Positions 37,380 through 45,137 of a stretch of 64,000 nt of DNA are shown piece after piece. The position numbers and the translations under genes were made by a program. Within the stretch, counting starts at the first letter, position 1. Every line of letters begins with the position of its first letter. This DNA is from Promineifilum sp. GTDB taxonomy: Bacteria > Chloroflexota > Anaerolineae > Promineifilales > Promineifilaceae. The stretch lies in the NCBI GenBank assembly GCA_017983515.1, contig JAGOBF010000009.1, positions 62,001 to 126,000 of the forward strand, in the 5' to 3' direction. Below the pieces are notes generated by a model. It did not search any database, had not been told where the DNA came from, and saw nothing but the letters and a program-made list of their open reading frames with translations.

Positions 37380-37976
37380 TTACGAACGTTCTTCCAGGAT
37401 TCGGGGCGAGCCGTAGAGCCACGAGTAAGCGGCTTGCGGATAGGCCACCGCCCACTCGGCCGGCCAGACAAACTCGCCCGGCTGCCAGCGGCCGCGCAAT
37501 CGCGTATCCAATGTGGCCAGATGCTGCTGGGGCCGCGCTTCCACGTGGTAGGGAGGCATCTGCAGACGATCCAGCAGCGCCTGAATGATGGCCCGCGTCT
37601 CGACGGCCGTGCCGTAGTTGCTGGAACGGTCGAAAACGCCGCGATCCATGTCCTTGAGATACTCTTCCCATTGGCGCAGCCGGGCCTCGAGTTCATGATG
37701 TGCCTTTTGCTCGAAGCGCACCACCCGACCGGCTAAAGCCTGATTGAATTGGGTCATGGCCTGAGCGACTTCCGCCCGCTGGTCGGACGTCAGCAAATTG
37801 CTCAGCGCCAGCAAACGCTGTTCGCGCAGCAAATAGCCCCCCAGTGTCAGTGCCGGCATTCCCCCGCGCGGTGAGGGCCAATACAAGATATCGCTGTCAA
37901 GGTATTCGGGCATCTGTTCGGCCATAGCCGACAACACTGCCACGTCCTGTGCTAAACGCTCATTCCCATCGTGCAT
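37380..37976 (-). CDS. conserved hypothetical protein
   Basis: A 198-residue soluble protein without signal peptide or membrane segment. It is rich in charged and helical stretches (AGRVVRFEQKAHHELEARLRQWEEYLKDMDR) and ends with Trp/Tyr-rich text (EFVWPAEWAVAYPQAAYSWLYG). ATG 37976 has GGAGG 6 bases upstream and is clearly better than the longer start at 38039. A strong promoter lies at 38011-38039. I do not recognise a family. Confidence 0.75.
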   Translation of the reverse strand: MHDGNERLAQDVAVLSAMAEQMPEYLDSDILYWPSPRGGMPALTLGGYLLREQRLLALSNLLTSDQRAEVAQAMTQFNQALAGRVVRFEQKAHHELEARLRQWEEYLKDMDRGVFDRSSNYGTAVETRAIIQALLDRLQMPPYHVEARPQQHLATLDTRLRGRWQPGEFVWPAEWAVAYPQAAYSWLYGSPRILEERS

Positions 37977-38010
37977 AGTGGCCTCCACTTGTAGAATTCC
38001 TTCATCGGAT

Positions 38011-38039
38011 ATAATAGACTCCAGCCTTGGCGGCGTCAA
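38011..38039 (-). promoter_or_regulatory. promoter of the 37976 gene, overlapping a + strand -10
   Basis: On the minus strand: TTGACG (38039-38034), a 17-base spacer and TATTAT (38016-38011). On the + strand the same bases give TATAAT (38010-38015) facing the gene at 38086, so transcription in the two directions may compete. Confidence 0.6.
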
Positions 38040-38085
38040 ACGTTAGCAGGCCCGCGCCGGTTACCCCGGCGCAAGTGAGGACAAC

Positions 38086-38385
38086 ATGAAACAAATGAGA
38101 CGCGCCGCGATCTATAAGCTGGCGGCGGCGGCCCACGAGATGGAGCTTGACGTCATGAGCGGCGTCCTTCGCCGTCAGGAGGACGGCCGCTGGCAGATTG
38201 GCGATCACGATCTGGTCAGTTGGCTCGATAGCCACGACGGCGAAGAACTGGTGCTGGTGCTCGGTTCGCTGGCCGATAATCGTGAGGTGCAAGTGCGTAC
38301 CTGTCGCACGTGCGGCCGCGACTATATGGAGTTGGAATGTCCCTACTGCCGTGCCAACCGCATCCGGCTGCGCGGCCATGCTTAA
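38086..38385 (+). CDS. small zinc-ribbon-like protein
   Basis: A 99-residue protein. Residues 72-75 (CRTC) and about 84-87 (CPYC) form two CxxC knuckles, a likely zinc-binding ribbon at the C-terminus. The N-terminal 60 residues are basic then acidic with no known domain. GAGG precedes ATG 38086 by 6 bases. The next gene, which also ends in a zinc ribbon, starts 41 bases later. Function unknown. Confidence 0.72.
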   Translation: MKQMRRAAIYKLAAAAHEMELDVMSGVLRRQEDGRWQIGDHDLVSWLDSHDGEELVLVLGSLADNREVQVRTCRTCGRDYMELECPYCRANRIRLRGHA

Positions 38386-38426
38386 CCACTTATGTCAACA
38401 CTCTGGCCGACTATTTTATCACTCTC

Positions 38427-39371
38427 ATGAACTACACTTCTAATCGCCTATTCTTCGCTCTATTGCTGCTCATTTCGCTCGTGGCGGCCGTGCCGACGGC
38501 CGCCCAGGAACCGCCGGCTCGCCTGCTCGGGCTGGCCGTCGAGTTGTGGCCCGATTACGATCGGCCGGCCATGCTCGTCTTGCTGACCGCCGAATTGCCC
38601 GCTGATGCGACGTTGCCGGCCACGTTGACCATTCCCGTCCCCACCGGGGCCGACATTCACGCAGTCGCCAGCTTCAACGAAGCCGGCGCGCTGATGTCGG
38701 ACGTGGATTATTCGGTGAATGGCGATCAAATGACGCTGACCACCCCAGTAAACCGCTTTCGCGTGGAGTACTACACTCCCTATGAGGCTGAAGGCGACGA
38801 CTATTCCTACGTCTTTGAATGGGTCTCCGCTCTGGACATTGAACAGGTGACGGTGGTAGTCCAGCAGCCGCTGGCGGCGGTTGATTTTACTATTGACCCA
38901 CCGGCCTCGGGCACGGCTGCCGAGCGCGGCGACAATCTAACCTACTATACCCTGCCGCCACGCTCGCTAGCCGCCGGCGAGCTGTTCACCGTGACCGTCA
39001 ACTACACTGTTGAAGCGCCGGTCTTGTCCGCCCCGACGACATCGGCGGTGACCGGCGACACACCCGGCACGACGCCGGCCGCGCCGGCCAGGGATTTCAA
39101 CCCCCTGTGGCTGTTGGCGGGAGCCGCGGCGCTGGCCCTCATCGGCGGGGCGTGGTATCTGGGACGGCAGCAGGGCCAGGCCGCCGGCCGCACCCGCAAA
39201 CCCCAGCCCGCCCGGCCGGCCAAGAGCAAGAGCGATTTGAAGACAAAGAAGGCGGCTGCGCCACCGGCCAAACCGGCCGCACCGGCCCGCTTCTGCCACA
39301 ATTGCGGCCAGCGCGCCCGCCCGGACGATGCCTACTGTCGCAGTTGCGGAGTGGAACTGAAGCGCAATTGA
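38427..39371 (+). CDS. secreted/anchored beta protein with C-terminal zinc ribbon
   Basis: A 314-residue protein. A signal peptide (LFFALLLLISLVAAVPTAAQ, to about residue 27) is followed by a beta-rich domain of about 190 residues. A single membrane helix follows near 225-245 (FNPLWLLAGAAALALIGGAWYL). A basic Lys/Pro/Ala linker leads to a terminal double-CxxC ribbon (FCHNCG...YCRSCG). The likely topology is outer domain, helix, then cytosolic zinc ribbon. The frame opens earlier, but ATG 38427 is the start that places the signal peptide at the N-terminus. Confidence 0.77.
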   Translation: MNYTSNRLFFALLLLISLVAAVPTAAQEPPARLLGLAVELWPDYDRPAMLVLLTAELPADATLPATLTIPVPTGADIHAVASFNEAGALMSDVDYSVNGDQMTLTTPVNRFRVEYYTPYEAEGDDYSYVFEWVSALDIEQVTVVVQQPLAAVDFTIDPPASGTAAERGDNLTYYTLPPRSLAAGELFTVTVNYTVEAPVLSAPTTSAVTGDTPGTTPAAPARDFNPLWLLAGAAALALIGGAWYLGRQQGQAAGRTRKPQPARPAKSKSDLKTKKAAAPPAKPAAPARFCHNCGQRARPDDAYCRSCGVELKRN

Positions 39372-39639
39372 TTGCGATGTTACGAAAGGCGATTGCGGGG
39401 TGGAAACCCCCATCTTTCAGGGCAAGTGGGCACGTGCGTCCAGACGCACTCCGCAATACGTTGGCTTTCAGCGCGTTCGGGTATCCGGCCATTTATCGAG
39501 AAGCATGAACGCACTTGTCAGGCCGGCGATGGGTTTCTAACCCATCGAGGGCTGCGGGTTAGAGAAGAAACAAACGAAAAACGGCCCGTCCTAAGTGCAG
39601 GACGGGCCGTTTCGTTTAGTTGAGCAATGGCGACTTGCC
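39372..39639. other. non-coding stretch with small hairpins
   Basis: I see no believable gene here. Small inverted repeats are visible (GGGG-TGGAAA-CCCC near 39398; GATGGGTT-TCT-AACCCATC at about 39528-39546), then the terminator. It could be the remains of a decayed sequence or a small RNA; nothing decides between them. Confidence 0.4.
39579..39612. terminator. bidirectional rho-independent terminator
   Basis: AAACGGCCCGTCCT (39579-39592) and AGGACGGGCCGTTT (39599-39612) form perfect 14-base arms around AAGTGC, with A/T-rich flanks on both sides. It lies between the convergent zinc-ribbon gene and the cytochrome operon. Confidence 0.82.
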
Positions 39640-40494
39640 TTACTCGCCAAGGATGTAGGCTAAGATGTCGGCCATATCCTGCGGGTTATCACCCATTCGT
39701 GAGGCAAAAGTAGCGGGCATGATGCTGGGCGGCCCGGAGCACGGCCCGGTCGGGCAATCCGGGGCGATATGGTCGCTCGGATAGAGGATGGAGTGATAGA
39801 CGTATTGCTGCGCATCCTGGCCCTCGACGCGGGTCGCGCCGTCGGTCTCGATGTTGACCAGTGAAGGCCCAATGGCCGCCGGAGCCGAGCCGTCGACCGT
39901 GCCGTGGCAGGCCGAGCAGCCATAGGTGACGTTGAATAGTTCTTGGCCACGCGCGGGGTCGGCCGGTTGGGTCACGTCCGGCCCAGCCAGGAATTCCTCG
40001 ACCGGGTCCGGCCACTCATAGGTGACGAGCGGCGCGGCGCACAACGTCTCGCTCTCGTAATTGAGGACGAAGTTAGCAACGTTCTGCACCTGATCGGGGC
40101 GCAACGGGCCGCCGAACTGCTCGGCCCAGGTGGGCATGACCGGGCCTCGCCCGGCGGCGATCGTGGTCAGGATGTAGTCGTGCTTGGTGCCGTCCCAGCC
40201 CATGTCTTTCATGCGCTGCGAAACGTCGCCGCACAGCAGGCCGTTATAGTTGAGCGGCAGACCCTGACAAGCGATCTGATTGCCTTGAGCATCGAAGCAT
40301 TCCTGCGCCGTGGCGTCCACGCCGTGACAGGTGGTGCAATTATTGGCGAAAATCTCCGAACCAGCCTCGATCGAGCGGCCCATTTCGGCGTTGGTAAAGC
40401 GCTCCAGTCGGGCCGGTTCGCGCAACGCCGAGTAGCCGAAAACCATCATCGCGATCATGAAGGCGACGGTTCCAATGACAATTTTAATCTGCAT
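39640..40494 (-). CDS. dihaem cytochrome c subunit of the Rieske/cytochrome b complex
   Basis: A 284-residue membrane-anchored cytochrome c. One N-terminal hydrophobic helix (about 3-22) is followed by two c-type haem sites, CTTCH (53-57) and CSACH (193-197). Met in GPVMPTW and IMPATFASRMGD are candidate axial ligands. Two extra Cys pairs lie between the haem sites. It is last in the order Rieske, cytochrome b, cytochrome c, as in actinobacterial qcrA-B-C-type operons, and probably carries electrons from the Rieske cluster to a terminal acceptor. Confidence 0.87.
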   Translation of the reverse strand: MQIKIVIGTVAFMIAMMVFGYSALREPARLERFTNAEMGRSIEAGSEIFANNCTTCHGVDATAQECFDAQGNQIACQGLPLNYNGLLCGDVSQRMKDMGWDGTKHDYILTTIAAGRGPVMPTWAEQFGGPLRPDQVQNVANFVLNYESETLCAAPLVTYEWPDPVEEFLAGPDVTQPADPARGQELFNVTYGCSACHGTVDGSAPAAIGPSLVNIETDGATRVEGQDAQQYVYHSILYPSDHIAPDCPTGPCSGPPSIMPATFASRMGDNPQDMADILAYILGE

Positions 40495-40563
40495 CGGTCA
40501 TCATTCCTTGTTAGGGATGAGCGAGCGCGGCCCGCTCATCCGTCTCGGCTTATGCGGCGGCCG

Positions 40564-42249
40564 TCAGTCGGTCGCACAGGACTTGTTCAGGAAACGGCAC
40601 TCCTCTTCATAGTTGGAGAAGGCATGGCGCGGCCTGACCCAGGACGTATTCGAAACCTCCCCGGTATCCGGGTTAGTCACTTCGTAGTGCAGAATCAACT
40701 CTTTCATATTCGGCTGTACATCGACTATTTCGAGCCGGGCCACCGGGTCGGGCATGGCGTCGCTGGTGAAGAAGTTGCTGAAGCGGCGCGTGCCGTTTTC
40801 CAGCACCTCGACATCGCATTCTTCCCACTGCGGATTGCCGACCAGCGTGCAACTCTGCTGGAACATGGCGCTCTGGAACAGTTCCAGGCCGCGCGTCAGG
40901 AAGGGGTTGCCGTCGACGACCTGGCCGGGCGAGTAGGTTCCGGAGGCCATGTTGTCAAAAGGAATGCCCTTCAGGCCGCCGGGGCCTTCTTCGGGCAGGA
41001 GCTGAATACTGACCTCGCGGTCGGGCGACGATTGTACGCGAAACTCCGGCGAGCCCATCCAGTTGGAGACGAGCATGACGGTGATAAAGAGCATGGCCAC
41101 CGTCAGACCGACGCGACGGTCGGCATAGCGGCGACTCTTGCCCACTTCGATGTAGGGCATGACGATGAACGCCACCAGCAGCAGCGGGATAAAGCCGACA
41201 ACCAGAGTCTTGTCGGCCAGCTTCAGCCAGCCCTGCGACCACGACAAATACCACGGCGCGACGACGTGGAGCGGCGTCACCACCGGATCGGCGTGGGTCT
41301 CCAGCGGCGCGTCCCACAGCCAGAGCGAGCCGGCCACCAGGAACAGCGTCGCCAGCGCCGTCCACATCAGTTCGCTGGTCAGGATGTCGGGGGTGAAATA
41401 TGTGCGCTCATCGCGCGGCACGCGCTTGGCCGTGTCCTCGCCCACCTGCTCGCGGCCCGGGGGCAGCGAGATGCCGTAGAGCACGACCTTGTAGTAGTGG
41501 ACGAAGAAGAAGATACCGGCCAGCAAGGGCAGCAGGAGGACGTGGAGCAGATACCAGCGCAGGAGGCCGTCGGCCCCCAGGGCAGGCCCACCTTGCAGGA
41601 CGAGCAGCACCGTGTCGTTGACAATGGGCGGAGCCGGCGCGGCCGCGCCACCGCTGATGAAGACCGTTAGCGCCCAATAGGCTAGTTGGTCCCACGGCAG
41701 CAAATAGCCGCTGAAACTCAGGAAAATAGTAAACAGCAGCAGCAACACGCCCGTGGCCCAGGTGAACTGGCGAGGCTTTTTATAGCTGCCGGTAACAAAC
41801 GTCCTGAGCATGTGCAAGGCGACCACCAGCACCATCACTTCGGCACCCAGCCGGTGCATATTGCGGAACAACTGGCCGAGGGGCACGTTGCCCAGGATGT
41901 TCCACATGTTGCCGTAGGCCGACAGCGGGCTGGGCGTGTAGAAAACCATCAGGATAAGGCCGGTGATGGTTTCCCAGACCAGCATGAAAGTCGCCAGCCA
42001 GCCCAGGCGGAACGTCGGATAGATGTGGGTGACGCCGGTGTGGTAGAAGCTGGGCCGGATGTGGAGCCAAAAACCGTCGGCATGCGGTCGCAAGCGGGGG
42101 TTCGGCCGGCGCGGTTCGTCGCCGCGCAACGCCGAGCGAATGTCGGTGATATTCATGCCGGCCGTGAGACGCTCGACAACCTCATCGGCTTTCGTGACGA
42201 CCGCCTGTTTGATCCCCATCTCGCGGACTTGTTCGACGAACGTAGCCAT
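40564..42249 (-). CDS. cytochrome b (fused b6 and subunit IV type)
   Basis: A 561-residue quinol-oxidising cytochrome b. Haem ligands are His132/His146 and His236/His251; the 13- and 14-residue gaps are the b6 pattern. SGYLLPWDQLAYWA is near 180-193. The N-terminal four-helix part and the subunit-IV-like part are joined in one chain. The Qo-site PEWY motif appears as APWY (331-334). About 130 residues after the last helices form a hydrophilic tail (SSPDREVSIQLLPEEGPGG...) with two Cys. It lies between the Rieske and cytochrome c genes. Confidence 0.9.
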   Translation of the reverse strand: MATFVEQVREMGIKQAVVTKADEVVERLTAGMNITDIRSALRGDEPRRPNPRLRPHADGFWLHIRPSFYHTGVTHIYPTFRLGWLATFMLVWETITGLILMVFYTPSPLSAYGNMWNILGNVPLGQLFRNMHRLGAEVMVLVVALHMLRTFVTGSYKKPRQFTWATGVLLLLFTIFLSFSGYLLPWDQLAYWALTVFISGGAAAPAPPIVNDTVLLVLQGGPALGADGLLRWYLLHVLLLPLLAGIFFFVHYYKVVLYGISLPPGREQVGEDTAKRVPRDERTYFTPDILTSELMWTALATLFLVAGSLWLWDAPLETHADPVVTPLHVVAPWYLSWSQGWLKLADKTLVVGFIPLLLVAFIVMPYIEVGKSRRYADRRVGLTVAMLFITVMLVSNWMGSPEFRVQSSPDREVSIQLLPEEGPGGLKGIPFDNMASGTYSPGQVVDGNPFLTRGLELFQSAMFQQSCTLVGNPQWEECDVEVLENGTRRFSNFFTSDAMPDPVARLEIVDVQPNMKELILHYEVTNPDTGEVSNTSWVRPRHAFSNYEEECRFLNKSCATD

Positions 42250-42317
42250 AACAACTCCTCAAATGAACTAATCAATAACGCTAAAATGACGCGAACGAGT
42301 GATCGCGATAACGCCGG

Positions 42318-42974
42318 CTAGGGGCAATTGCCCTGGAATTCGCACAGCAACGACTGAGAAGGGCCTTTCTTCCGGCTGCCGGTGTTCACGCGAATGAAGG
42401 CAGTGCCGGTCGGCAAAGGCAGGGGTTGATAGAAATCATCGGCCAGGCTCGCCTCGGCCAGGACTGTGGTTTGGTCCTCGGCGACGGCTTGCACCATAAA
42501 GCGGTCGAGTGAACGCGGCGCGGGCGATTCGACGCGCCGCCCGTCGAGCCGATATTTTGACCCGTGGCAAGGACACTCAAAGCGGCTGTTCGTCGGGGTC
42601 CAGGAGTAGATGCAGCCCAGATGCGTACAGACCTTATAGATCGCCGCGACGCCCTGGATCGGGTTTGGCTCATCAGAAGCCTGATACATCAAATCGTTGG
42701 GCTGTGTGGAGTCAAGGTTGACCAGCCAGAAACGACCCTCGGCAAAGTTGACCGGAGTTGAATTGACCGGCGGCAGATCTGCGGCTCCGACCGTGAACGT
42801 TCCGCCAAACTCCCCCTCGCGAAAACGGGGAATCAGGAACCACAGGAGCAATCCCGCGCCCTGCAAACTCACCAGAGCAATCGATGCGCCCCAGATGTAA
42901 TAGAGGAATTCGCGCCGGCTGATGCCGCCGGAAGCGTTAGCTCCCGATTCTACTGCTGTCGATTGACTCGCCAT
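42318..42974 (-). CDS. Rieske [2Fe-2S] protein
   Basis: A 218-residue Rieske subunit. A twin-arginine-like start (ISRREFLYYIWGAS, 18-31) leads into one membrane helix (about 28-48). The cluster-binding boxes are Cys116-Thr-His118-Leu-Gly-Cys121 and Cys134-Pro-Cys136-His137-Gly, giving two Cys and two His ligands plus the stabilising disulfide pair. AGGAG lies about 10 bases before ATG 42974. It is first in the operon and transfers electrons from quinol to cytochrome c. Confidence 0.93.
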   Translation of the reverse strand: MASQSTAVESGANASGGISRREFLYYIWGASIALVSLQGAGLLLWFLIPRFREGEFGGTFTVGAADLPPVNSTPVNFAEGRFWLVNLDSTQPNDLMYQASDEPNPIQGVAAIYKVCTHLGCIYSWTPTNSRFECPCHGSKYRLDGRRVESPAPRSLDRFMVQAVAEDQTTVLAEASLADDFYQPLPLPTGTAFIRVNTGSRKKGPSQSLLCEFQGNCP

Positions 42975-43094
42975 GTGGCTACTCTCCTGCCTCTTTTACG
43001 AATAAATGCTTTCTACGCGGTTCCGCTCGCTATAAAACTACGGCCTTTCAACAACCGCTCGATCATGGCATTGTGCTTTTTGTCACGAGAGCGA

Positions 43095-43122
43095 ATTATA
43101 GCAAAACCCTTCATACCAACAA
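43095..43122 (-). promoter_or_regulatory. promoter of the Rieske/cytochrome operon
   Basis: On the minus strand: TTGTTG (43122-43117), a 16-base spacer and consensus TATAAT (43100-43095). It gives a leader of about 110 bases and lies just downstream of the tRNA gene. Confidence 0.5.
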
Positions 43123-43141
43123 CAGTGGACCAAACGGCCCG

Positions 43142-43218
<77 letters not shown>

Positions 43219-43261
43219 AAAAACGTGGCGCGACCCTTCAAGCCTACCACGTCAAGGCGAA

Positions 43262-43267
43262 ATTATA
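43262..43267 (-). promoter_or_regulatory. -10 element of tRNA-Val
   Basis: TATAAT on the minus strand, about 44 bases before the tRNA 5' end. The -35 region is poor (TTCGCC at an 18-base spacing). Confidence 0.4.
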
Positions 43268-43318
43268 GCGTTTGATGAGGAATCAGGCGAATAAACCATG
43301 CCTTTTTCCATCTACGGC

Positions 43319-43873
43319 CTAAATCTGCGGCAAGACAATACTCTGCTGGTGCTGATATTTGCCTTTGCGGTCGGCGTAGGACACTTCACAGATCTCATCC
43401 GCCTGGAAAAATAGCACCTGGGCAATCCCTTCATTGGCGTAGATGCGGGCCGGCAACGGAGTGGTATTGGAGATTTCGAGCGTGACGTAGCCTTCCCACT
43501 CCGGCTCGAAGGGCGTCACGTTTACGATGAGGCCACAACGGGCATAGGTGCTCTTGCCGAGACAGATGGTAATGACGTCGCGCGGGATGCGAAAGTATTC
43601 GACCGTCTGCGCCAGCACAAATGAGTTGGGCGGGATGACACAAATGTCACCGCGGTAATCGACGAAGGATTGCGGGTTGAAATTCTTCGGGTCGACGACG
43701 GCCGAGTGGACGTTGGTGAAAATCTTGAACTCGTCCTTGATCCGGACGTCGTAACCATAGGACGACAGCCCGTAGGAGATCACGCCGTCGCGAACCTGCC
43801 CATCGACGAACGGCTCGATCATCCGCTTTTCCTGCGCCATGCGGCGAATCCAGTGATCGGGTTTAACTGACAT
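43319..43873 (-). CDS. dcd: dCTP deaminase
   Basis: A 184-residue dCTP deaminase, converting dCTP to dUTP (or dUMP in the bifunctional form) for thymidylate supply. [83 protein letters not shown] and the C-terminal [12 protein letters not shown] are all present, including the catalytic Glu in TLEISN. ATG 43873 has GAGGAG 7 bases upstream; the longer in-frame start is rejected. Whether it also hydrolyses dUTP cannot be told. Confidence 0.95.
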   Translation of the reverse strand: MSVKPDHWIRRMAQEKRMIEPFVDGQVRDGVISYGLSSYGYDVRIKDEFKIFTNVHSAVVDPKNFNPQSFVDYRGDICVIPPNSFVLAQTVEYFRIPRDVITICLGKSTYARCGLIVNVTPFEPEWEGYVTLEISNTTPLPARIYANEGIAQVLFFQADEICEVSYADRKGKYQHQQSIVLPQI

Positions 43874-43951
43874 GCAATACTCCTCGCGCCGGGCCGGAAG
43901 CCGGCCAATGAATGTACAAATTGTGACTGATAGGCCCAAAAAACGCAAAAA

Positions 43952-43989
43952 CGCTGGGACGCAGAAGGCAAGCCCTCTGCGTCCCAGCG
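43952..43989 (-). terminator. rho-independent terminator of the META lipoprotein gene
   Basis: CGCTGGGACGCAGA (43952-43965) and TCTGCGTCCCAGCG (43976-43989) form perfect 14-base arms with a 10-base loop. On the minus strand the stem is followed by TTTTTGCGTTTTTT. Confidence 0.87.
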
Positions 43990-44016
43990 CCCTAAGGTTA
44001 GCTAGCTCGCCTTAGA

Positions 44017-44895
44017 TTATTGTGCGGCGCTGAAGGACGTGATGAGGGCGCCGTCGGCCGTGCGCAGTTCCAGGGTGTTGCCGCTGATGCTGTAGGTGGC
44101 CGCCTGGGGCAGCATGGTCACAAAGGCCGCTTCCTGCTCCATGACGCCCGCCGGCTCGGGGCACAGCTTGCGCGTCGTGGCCGGCGGCTCAATGGTGATA
44201 TTCTGGCCGTCCAGCGTGTAGCTGGTCATGTAGTTGTTGCAGCCGGCCGAGCCGTTCAACTTGCCGTCCTCGGTGAAGTTGGCGGTGATGGCTGTGCCCT
44301 CCATCAGATTGGTGACCGCCTCCGTGTTGGTGTTATACATAATGGCCGTCCAGGCCGTGCCGACCAGGCCGGCCGGCTGCGTGGCCCGGAAAGTCAACAC
44401 AGTTTCGCCGTCGGCGTTGGCGATCCACAACTGGTCGCCGTCAATCGTGTACGTGGCCGCGGATTGCAAGGCCGCCAGAAAATCTGCTTCCTGTTGCATA
44501 AGTTCGGCCGGTTCGCAAGCCATCAGAGTCGATCCGGCCTGACTGATCGTCAGGCTATCGCCATCCACCGCATAACTGGCGAAGTAGTTGTTGCAGCCCG
44601 ATTCGCCGCTGACGCGCTCCAGATCGAACGTCGCCGTCAATTCCTTATCGGCCAGTGGCTCGACCAGCGCGCCACCGGCATTGAGATAGGTCTCTACGAC
44701 CCAACGATTGCCTATCAATTCCGCCACCTCCGTGGGAACCGGCATTACTTCAGGTTTACCCTCCGCAGCAACCGGCGTCTTGACCACAACTTCCACAGCC
44801 CCGCTCTCCACTTCTCCGCCGGTCGGCGTACAGGCCGTTGCCAGCACAGCCAGGGCCATCAGGCCGGCCACCATTAAAACAGTTATCCGCTTCAT
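44017..44895 (-). CDS. lipoprotein with two META (HslJ-like) domains
   Basis: A lipoprotein of about 292 residues with a signal segment and lipobox LATAC near residue 22. Two META modules follow, each with the family's SGCNNY core (SGESGCNNYFASY, NGSAGCNNYMTSY), a MACEPAELMQQEADFLAAL or LCPEPAGVMEQEAAFVTML segment, and a final L.I.NADGE or LELRTADGA strand. META domains occur in HslJ-type envelope stress proteins. ATG 44895 is preferred over an upstream TTG. A terminator follows. Confidence 0.85.
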   Translation of the reverse strand: MKRITVLMVAGLMALAVLATACTPTGGEVESGAVEVVVKTPVAAEGKPEVMPVPTEVAELIGNRWVVETYLNAGGALVEPLADKELTATFDLERVSGESGCNNYFASYAVDGDSLTISQAGSTLMACEPAELMQQEADFLAALQSAATYTIDGDQLWIANADGETVLTFRATQPAGLVGTAWTAIMYNTNTEAVTNLMEGTAITANFTEDGKLNGSAGCNNYMTSYTLDGQNITIEPPATTRKLCPEPAGVMEQEAAFVTMLPQAATYSISGNTLELRTADGALITSFSAAQ

Positions 44896-45009
44896 TTTCT
44901 CTCTCAATTCCTTAGCATGATGCTCGGGAAATCTCTCCCGCGAGTATGCGCTTTAACACGCGTATATCTAGAAGACGTTGTCTACTCTCGAAAGTTCCCC
45001 GATATATAC

Positions 45010-45072
45010 AGACCTGACAGGTCGGCGAGATGCCTAAACGACCCCTATCTTTCTCGCCGGCCTGTCAGGTCT
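45010..45072. repeat. large imperfect palindrome
   Basis: Arms of 21 bases (45010-45030 and 45052-45072) match at 20 positions, the single difference being a G-U pair in RNA. The loop is 21 bases. The outer AGACCTGACAGG/CCTGTCAGGTCT core resembles the AGACCTCTGAGG core of the palindrome at 12261. It is downstream of the gene at 45138 and could act as a terminator. Two related copies suggest a REP- or MITE-like repeat. Confidence 0.65.
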
Positions 45073-45137
45073 CTCCATATCCTTCCTAAATTAACTGAAA
45101 GTCACTAGAGCGCGCGATTCGAAATGATCGTCCGGGT

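Noticed and set aside
39943..41670. 575-codon open frame on the + strand opposite the cytochrome genes
   Set aside because: It is fully antisense to cytochrome b and c with intact motifs; long shadow frames are expected at this GC content.
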